Part shown: positions 58,875 to 64,000 of the stretch, one piece after another
Layout: every line of letters starts with the position of its first letter
Numbering within the stretch: position 1 is the first letter of the stretch
Assembly (NCBI RefSeq): GCF_014466955.1
Contig: NZ_AP023396.1
Location: forward strand, 6,448,001 to 6,512,000
Length of the DNA stretch: 64,000 nucleotides
Direction of reading: 5' to 3'
DNA from: Nocardia wallacei
GTDB taxonomy: Bacteria; Actinomycetota; Actinomycetes; Mycobacteriales; Mycobacteriaceae
Notes under the pieces: generated by a model
Told to the model about the DNA's origin: nothing
The model's database searches: none
The model's input: the letters and a program-made list of their open reading frames with translations, nothing else
Position numbers and translations under genes: made by a program

Positions 58875-59765
58875 GTGGCCGCCCTGGCCGTGCCGTTCAC
58901 GGCGGCCCCGCGGGCCCACGCCGCCGCAACGGTGGTGTGGGAGACCCGGGTCAGCGACCGGATCCTCGACTTCGGGGTCTCCGCACCGAACTTCGACGCA
59001 CCGATCAAAGTGGTGCGCCTGCTGGTGCCGCCGGGATGGTCGAAGGACGCCACCCGGACCTGGCCCACCGTCTGGGTGCTGCACGGCGGCTTCGACGACC
59101 ACAGGTCCTGGACCGACAAGGGCGATCTGGAGGCGCTCACGGCGGGTGCCGACGCCATCTTCGTGCTGCCCGAAACCAGCTGGTGCAGTGCGTATTCCGA
59201 CTGGTACAACGGCGGTCGGGGCGGCGCGCCCGCCTGGGAGACATACTTGACCGAAGACCTGCGCACCATCCTGGAGAACCAGTATCGGGCCGGCGACGTC
59301 CGCGCCGTCGCGGGCAACTCGATGGGCGGGCTGGGCTCGATGAAGCTGGCCGCCGCGCACCGGGGGATGTTCCGGTCGGCGGCGTCGTTCAGCGGCAACG
59401 TGGACCCGCTGCACGCCTCCGGCGCTCCCGGCGAGCCCGACAAGCCGGGCCAGGGCTGCGGCGCCAACTGGAAACTGGTCTGGGGCGACTACACCGTGCC
59501 CGAGGAGCTGAAGATCTGGCAGGCCAACGACCCCTACGTGCAGGCCGACAAGCTCACCGGCATACCGCTGTTCGTCTCCTACGGCCGCAACGACTTCGTC
59601 GAACAGGGCGCCTACGAACAGAACTACCGTTTCGTCGACCGCCTGCAACAATTGGGCGCCACGGTCGACGAACGGTACGAACCTGATCAGGGCCACAACT
59701 GGGACGCCTGGACGGCCCAGATGCGCAACGCCCTGCCGATGCTGCTGAATTCGGTGGGCGGCTGA
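58875..59765 (+). CDS. Secreted esterase, antigen-85/EstD (PF00756)-like; start uncertain
   Basis: Alpha/beta hydrolase of about 296 aa. The nucleophile elbow GNSMGG lies near residue 155, an acidic residue in YGRNDFVEQG near 238 and a His in DQGHNW near 275 fit the triad. Related to mycolyltransferase/S-formylglutathione hydrolase-like esterases. The best start codon in frame, GTG 58875, leaves only a shortened hydrophobic segment ending APRAHA; the frame is open further up but has no ATG/GTG, and reads ALLAVFAVVAALAVPFTAAP, a full signal peptide. A frameshift or start mutation in the 58790-58875 region is possible. Confidence 0.75.
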   Translation: MAALAVPFTAAPRAHAAATVVWETRVSDRILDFGVSAPNFDAPIKVVRLLVPPGWSKDATRTWPTVWVLHGGFDDHRSWTDKGDLEALTAGADAIFVLPETSWCSAYSDWYNGGRGGAPAWETYLTEDLRTILENQYRAGDVRAVAGNSMGGLGSMKLAAAHRGMFRSAASFSGNVDPLHASGAPGEPDKPGQGCGANWKLVWGDYTVPEELKIWQANDPYVQADKLTGIPLFVSYGRNDFVEQGAYEQNYRFVDRLQQLGATVDERYEPDQGHNWDAWTAQMRNALPMLLNSVGG

Positions 59766-59769
59766 GCGC

Positions 59770-60591
59770 CTACATCTCCGGCAGCCGGTCGCCCTGCACC
59801 AGCTCCATGTCGAGGTCGATCTTGACGGTGGTGCCGACCGCGGCCACACCCGCTCGCACCACCGCGTTGTAGTCGATGGCGAAATCGTCACGGCGCAGCA
59901 GGGTTTCGGCGTGGAAGGCGGCGCGCACGCCACCCCACGGGTCGGGGCCATAGCCGCCGTAGGTGAGGGTGAGGTCGATCGGGCGGCGCTCGCCGTGCAG
60001 CTCCAGTTCGCCCGCCATGATCCAGCTGTCGGCGCCGGTGCGGCGCAGGCCGTTTCCGGTGAACCCGATGATCGGGTACCGCTCGACGTCGAGGAACTCG
60101 GCCGTGCGCAGATGGTCGTCGCGCATGCCGACACCGGTGTCGATGCTGGCCGCCTTGATCTCGGCGTATCCCGTGGTCTGCTCGAAGTTGCCGGCCACGT
60201 CCAGCCGCCCGCTGACATCGGCGAAGCGGGCCTTGATGCTCGCGATGCCGAGGTGGCGCGCGGTGGCGACGACCGTCGAATGCACCGGGTCGATGGTCCA
60301 GGGGCCGGGCGGCGGCAGCTCCACCGAACCCGCCTCCGGCTCGAGCCGGACGTCGCCGAGCGTCCCGGCGCCCGTCGCGGAGACGCGGGCGATCTGGGCG
60401 ATCGGCTTGTGGCCGGGCGCGGTGACCACGGCGGTGTGCATGCCGGCGGGCAGCGCCTCGGTGGTGGCCGCCCCCGTCTCGTCAGCCACCGCCCGAGCCA
60501 GCTGCCGCCCGTCGAGGCCGGTGACGGTCAGCACCGCCCCGGCCACCGGCCAGCCGTCGGCGTTTCGAATCTGTGCGGTCAATCCACTCAT
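59770..60591 (-). CDS. YceI-family protein with N-terminal carboxypeptidase-regulatory-like domain
   Basis: 273 aa. Residues about 1-83 are a beta-sandwich (LTAQIRNADGWPVAGAVLTV, then GMHTAVVTAPGHKP) that matches one repeat of the MFS transporter tail. Residues about 90-273 are a YceI lipocalin-like domain (WTIDPVHSTVVATARHLGIA, ASIDTGVGMRDDHLRTAEFL, GELELHGERRPIDLTL). YceI proteins bind isoprenoid or fatty-acid-like ligands. No signal peptide, so cytosolic. The ATG overlaps the transporter stop by 4 bases. A domain shared with the transporter tail suggests they work together. Confidence 0.88.
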   Translation of the reverse strand: MSGLTAQIRNADGWPVAGAVLTVTGLDGRQLARAVADETGAATTEALPAGMHTAVVTAPGHKPIAQIARVSATGAGTLGDVRLEPEAGSVELPPPGPWTIDPVHSTVVATARHLGIASIKARFADVSGRLDVAGNFEQTTGYAEIKAASIDTGVGMRDDHLRTAEFLDVERYPIIGFTGNGLRRTGADSWIMAGELELHGERRPIDLTLTYGGYGPDPWGGVRAAFHAETLLRRDDFAIDYNAVVRAGVAAVGTTVKIDLDMELVQGDRLPEM

Positions 60592-63194
60592 GACAGCTCC
60601 ACATGCTGGTCGTCGTAGCCGAGGCGCACATCGTGATCGATGTCGCCGCCGCTGACGTGCACCCGGCCGGTCACCGGCGGGTAACCGCGGGCGACGACCG
60701 TGTAGTCGCCCTCGGGCAGGTCGGTCACGGTGTATCGGCCCTCCGCGTCGGTGCGGGCGGAGCCGACGGCGGTGCCGCTCGCGTCGAGCACGGTGATCTG
60801 TGCGTCCTGCACCGGCCGTCCCGCGGCGCGGACCGCGCCGGACAGTTGCGCCATCGACGCCAGTTCGACGTCGAAACGCAGCTGACCGCTGTCGGGGATG
60901 GTCAGCGTGGTCGCCGTGGGCCGCATGTGCGGGGCGACCGCGACGAGGGTGTAGGTCCCCGAAACCACGCCGTGGCAGACATATCCGCCGTCGGCCGCGG
61001 TGACGGCCGCGCCGACCACATCACCGCGCAGGTCGGTCACCGTCACCGTGGCGCCCGCGACCGGCTCGCGGCGACCGGCGGTGCGCACCGTGCCGGTCAG
61101 CTCGCCGGAGCCCTGCAGCGTCAGGTCCAGGTGCTGCGGGCTGCCGTCGACGGTGACGTTGACGGCCGTGGGCTGATGGCCGCTCGCCGACACGATCAGC
61201 ACGTAGCCGCCGGGCGTGGGCGGCTCGATGACATAGGTGCCGCCGCCGTCGCCGGTCGCACGCGAAACCTGATGTCCGCGTTGGTCGATCAGCGTCAGTG
61301 CCGCTCCGGTCACCGCGCGGCCGTCCTCGCGTCGGATCCGGCCGCTGATCGAACGTCCGCCCGTGGCAGCCGTCGCCTGAGCCGTCGTCATAGCCGACAC
61401 CCGGTGCGCCGCATGGCCGTTGGCGACCGCATGGCGACCGCCGGTGGCGGCGAGCACCGGCTCGGGTTCGAAGATCACGGGCGCGGGGTCCCGGTCCACG
61501 GTCCGTTCGGGCTCGGCTCGGTGCGCCGCCGCGACGGGCTCGACCTCGACCGGCACGGCGGCGGCAGCCGCGCTCTGATCCGCTGTGGCACTGTCCGATT
61601 CGGGCTTCGGCTGAGCCGTCGATGGGTCCTGCAACGGAATCTCCTTCATGAACATGAGCACGACGCACGCCAGCAGGGCCACGGCCGCGCCGAGGAAGAA
61701 CACACCGTGCATCGCGTTGGTGAAGCCGATCAGGATGGGCTCACGCACCTGGTCGGGCAGCGCGGCGATACCGGCGGTGTCGGCCTGCAACTGGTCGAGC
61801 TTGTCGGTATCGAATCCGGCGGGCAGCCGTCCGCCGAAGGCGTCGAGGATCTTGTTCGGCAGCATGTTGAACAGGATCGTCAGGAACACCGCCACCCCGA
61901 GCGTGCCGCCGACCTGCCGGAAGAACGTCGCCGACGCGGTCGAGACGCCCATGTCCCGGCGTGGTCCGGCGTTCTGCGCCGCGATGATCAGCGTCTGCAT
62001 GCAGAAGCCCAGTCCGAGGCCGATGATGCCGCCGAAGACCAGCGGCTGCCACAGCGGGCTGTCGAATTTCACCTGCGCGTAGAGCAGCGCGCCGATGGTG
62101 ATGATGAAGGTGCCGAGCACGGGCAGGATCTTGTAGCGCCCGGTGCGCTTGGTGACCTGACCGGCGATCACCGAACCGCTCATGATGCCCAGTACCAGCG
62201 GCAGCATCAGCAGGCCCGCCTCGGTCGGCGAATACCCGCGCACCACTTGCAGATACAGCGGCACCATGGTGATGGAGCCGAACATGGCGACACCGACGAT
62301 GGTCCCGCCGCCGATGGCGACCGAGAACGTGGAGTTCCGGAACAGCCGCAGCGGGATCAGCGCGGCATCCTTCATCAGGGCCTCGACGATCAGGAACAGC
62401 ACCAGCCCGACCGCGCCCACGCCGTAGCAGAGCAGCGCCTTGCTGGAGTCCCAGCCCCAGCTGCGGCCCTGTTCGGCCACGATCAGCAGCGGCACCACGC
62501 AGATGGCCAGCGCGACCGCGCCGAACCAGTCGACGCGCAGTTTCTGCCGCTGGTGCGGCACATTGAGCACCTTCGCCACCACCAGCAGGGCGAGTGCACC
62601 GACCGGCACGTTCACCAGGAACACCCAGCGCCAGCCGTCGAGGCCCCACAGGTGGTCGTAATCGGAGAACAGGCCGCCCAGGACCGGGCCCAGCACCGTC
62701 GAGGTGCCGAACACCATCATGAAGTAGCCCTGGTAGCGAGCGCGCTCCCGCGGCGGCACGATGTCGCCGATGATGGTCAGCGCCAACGACATCAGGCCGC
62801 CCGCACCGAGACCCTGGAAGGCGCGGAATCCGGCCAGCATGTACATCGAGGTCGCGAACGTGCACGCCGCCGAGCCGATGACGAACAGGGCGATCGCGGT
62901 GAGATAGAACGGCTTGCGGCCGTAGATGTCGGCCAGCTTGCCGTACAGCGGGGTACTGATCGTCGCCGTGATCAGGTAGGCGGTCGTCGCCCACGCCTGC
63001 TGATCGAATCCGTGCAGGTCGTTGGCGATCCGCACGATCGCCACGCTGACGATGTTCTGGTCGAGCGCGGCCAGGAACATGCCCAGCAGCAGGCCGGACA
63101 GAATAGTCAGAACCTGCCGGTGCGTCAGCGACGGTTGCGCACCGGCGTCCAGGACCGGCTGCGCCGCCGGTGCCCGGGTGGTCGAAGTTGTCAT
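60588..63194 (-). CDS. MFS exporter (DHA2, 14 TM) with C-terminal triple beta-sandwich tail (locus 2)
   Basis: 868 aa. It is a paralogue of the transporter at 32428: near-identical membrane part (ALDQNIVSVAIVRI, GKLADIYGRKPFYL, GPVLGGLFSDYDHLWG) and the same three tail repeats starting with SGRIRREDGR; 16 residues ending in ...DQRGHQVSRATG are identical in both. The linker before the tail is longer and Ala/Asp/Glu-rich. A cytosolic tail is predicted. Start ATG 63194 lies 3 bases after the MarR stop; TTG 63197 also in frame. Its stop overlaps the YceI start (ATGA), so MarR, transporter and YceI form one operon. Confidence 0.92.
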   Translation of the reverse strand: MTTSTTRAPAAQPVLDAGAQPSLTHRQVLTILSGLLLGMFLAALDQNIVSVAIVRIANDLHGFDQQAWATTAYLITATISTPLYGKLADIYGRKPFYLTAIALFVIGSAACTFATSMYMLAGFRAFQGLGAGGLMSLALTIIGDIVPPRERARYQGYFMMVFGTSTVLGPVLGGLFSDYDHLWGLDGWRWVFLVNVPVGALALLVVAKVLNVPHQRQKLRVDWFGAVALAICVVPLLIVAEQGRSWGWDSSKALLCYGVGAVGLVLFLIVEALMKDAALIPLRLFRNSTFSVAIGGGTIVGVAMFGSITMVPLYLQVVRGYSPTEAGLLMLPLVLGIMSGSVIAGQVTKRTGRYKILPVLGTFIITIGALLYAQVKFDSPLWQPLVFGGIIGLGLGFCMQTLIIAAQNAGPRRDMGVSTASATFFRQVGGTLGVAVFLTILFNMLPNKILDAFGGRLPAGFDTDKLDQLQADTAGIAALPDQVREPILIGFTNAMHGVFFLGAAVALLACVVLMFMKEIPLQDPSTAQPKPESDSATADQSAAAAAVPVEVEPVAAAHRAEPERTVDRDPAPVIFEPEPVLAATGGRHAVANGHAAHRVSAMTTAQATAATGGRSISGRIRREDGRAVTGAALTLIDQRGHQVSRATGDGGGTYVIEPPTPGGYVLIVSASGHQPTAVNVTVDGSPQHLDLTLQGSGELTGTVRTAGRREPVAGATVTVTDLRGDVVGAAVTAADGGYVCHGVVSGTYTLVAVAPHMRPTATTLTIPDSGQLRFDVELASMAQLSGAVRAAGRPVQDAQITVLDASGTAVGSARTDAEGRYTVTDLPEGDYTVVARGYPPVTGRVHVSGGDIDHDVRLGYDDQHVELS

Positions 63195-63197
63195 CAA

Positions 63198-63698
63198 TCA
63201 AGCCCTATTCGAATCGGCTGTGGCAGTGGTCTTCTCGATCCCGATGACGAGCCGCTCGACCAATTCGGTCAGCGTCGTCCGCTCGTCCTCGGACCAGTCG
63301 GTCAGCAGTCCGGCCAGCACATGGTTGCGGATGCGGCGGTTCTCCTCGAACACCCGCACCCCCTCCGCGGTGGGGGCCAGCAGGCAGGCTCGCCCGTCGA
63401 CCGGGTCGGCGCGGCGTTCCACCAGTCCGTGCGCTACCAGGTTCCTGGTCTGCCGGCTGATGGTGGAGATCTCGGCGTGCAGCAGTTCGGCGAGCTTGCC
63501 GGTCCGCTGGGGGCCGTCGTGGACCAGGCAGAACAGCACCGCGTAGGCCGGTCGCTCGAGCCCGTCCGGGCCGAGCGGGGCCAGCTGCGATTTGGTTCTG
63601 CCGATCGCCCGCATGAGCCGGACCAGCTGGGCGCCGAGTTGGTCGGCGACGTCGAGTTCGGCCTTCGTAGCACCGCGATCACGGGCAGCAACGACCAT
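63198..63698 (-). CDS. MarR-family regulator of the MFS/YceI operon
   Basis: 166 aa. The winged helix lies at about residues 45-110: VLFCLVHDGPQRTGKLAELL, then EISTISRQTRNLVAHGLVERRADPVDGRAC with the DGRA wing. The operator AGTTGC-N5-CCAACT lies 49 bases upstream of the ATG at 63698. The ribosome site is AAAGGAAAG. It most likely represses the operon until a lipophilic or aromatic drug binds. The same operator upstream of the other transporter implies a two-locus regulon. Confidence 0.92.
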   Translation of the reverse strand: MVVAARDRGATKAELDVADQLGAQLVRLMRAIGRTKSQLAPLGPDGLERPAYAVLFCLVHDGPQRTGKLAELLHAEISTISRQTRNLVAHGLVERRADPVDGRACLLAPTAEGVRVFEENRRIRNHVLAGLLTDWSEDERTTLTELVERLVIGIEKTTATADSNRA

Positions 63699-63741
63699 GA
63701 TCAGCTTTCCTTTTCCCCGCAACACATTTGTTTAGCACTTA

Positions 63742-63770
63742 CAACTAGTTGCTGAGGCCAACTATACAGA
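63742..63770. promoter_or_regulatory. Candidate MarR operator, copy 2
   Basis: CAACTAGTTG (63742-63751) is a perfect 10-bp palindrome. It overlaps AGTTGC (63747-63752), five bases, CCAACT (63758-63763) and ATACAGA (63764-63770), the arrangement also found at 35019-35042. Overlapping sites fit an autoregulated MarR promoter. Confidence 0.65.
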
Positions 63771-64000
63771 CCGGAGGTGGCACCTCCGCAAGCGGTATTT
63801 CGAAAATCATCCCAGGTCTGCGACCTCAGCGCCACGAAGGGTACAGAGCACCGGTGACAGCTGTGGCCAGGAACACATCGCCGCGGTCTTTCACCTCGCC
63901 CGATTTGCCCGTATCGAAAGAGTCGGGGAGCCGGACGGATTCGGCAGGTTAGCGGTGCGATTGCCCGCCGAGCCGCCTAGAATCTGCGGGACCGACGCGA

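Noticed and set aside
60603..63755. 1050-codon open frame on the plus strand opposite the MFS transporter
   Set aside because: Composition is His/Arg/Asp/Gln-rich with no family match; antisense shadow of the transporter and MarR genes.
63749..63952. 67-codon frame at the right end
   Set aside because: Begins inside the MarR operator and has no recognisable content; TAGAAT near 63980 may be a promoter for a gene beyond the window.

Overview
High-GC actinobacterial chromosome. The FadD32-type fatty-acyl-AMP ligase, KasA/B-type ketoacyl synthase, DesA-type acyl-ACP desaturase, DUF574-type methyltransferases, secretory LIP lipases and a DinB protein of the type often tied to mycothiol all point to a mycolic-acid producer of the order Mycobacteriales, most likely Nocardia or a close relative. 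That placement comes from protein families only. I saw no rRNA, tRNA, CRISPR array or intact insertion sequence.

Left part (1-8.1 kb): the 3' end of a non-ribosomal peptide synthetase (C-A-PCP-E-TE), cut by the window edge, is followed with 4-base overlaps by a Drr-type exporter (one ATPase, two permeases). From 8.1 to 12 kb, a minus-strand XRE regulator, TrkA-C subunit and cation/proton antiporter lie back to back. They diverge from a 68-aa protein and a SAM methyltransferase across a palindrome-rich operator. A P450, an unknown protein, a secreted lipase, an MpaB-type oxygenase with a divergent TetR gene, and a four-gene membrane cluster with copper-type beta-sandwich domains (17.8-21.5 kb) follow.

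Middle part (21.5-45.8 kb): mostly housekeeping and accessory metabolism. It holds a hydroxyacyl-CoA dehydrogenase, a MarR regulator, a lipase, a BCCT transporter, a second DUF574 methyltransferase, a DUF885 protein, a secreted lytic-type protein, a DUF475 membrane protein, DinB, DoxX, a LipB-like protein, DUF72, a TPR-like protein, thiolase plus SDR, and a cupin. It also holds an MFS drug-type exporter with a three-repeat beta-sandwich tail. It ends with a fatty-acid/mycolate-type group (FAAL, KAS, desaturase), in which an 18-bp tandem repeat lies in the leader of the KAS gene.

Right part (46-64 kb): a TetR-controlled, mymA-like operon comes first (metal-dependent hydrolase, ferredoxin reductase, Baeyer-Villiger-type monooxygenase, SDR, acyl-CoA synthetase). 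It is followed by a decayed DUF5919 regulator fused to the start of an inositol-monophosphatase gene, a lower-GC island with a stand-alone HsdR-N nuclease, and two secreted proteins that converge on a 27-bp tandem hairpin repeat. Last come an AraC-DinB fusion, a DHFR-like reductase, an Ag85/EstD-like esterase, and a MarR-MFS-YceI operon.

The most interesting candidate system is the last operon. The transporter carries three cytosol-predicted carboxypeptidase-regulatory-like repeats and the co-translated YceI protein carries a fourth at its N-terminus. A near-identical transporter 28 kb away has the same operator half-sites and spacing (AGTTGC-N5-[CG]CAACT followed by ATACAGA), so one MarR protein probably controls both loci.
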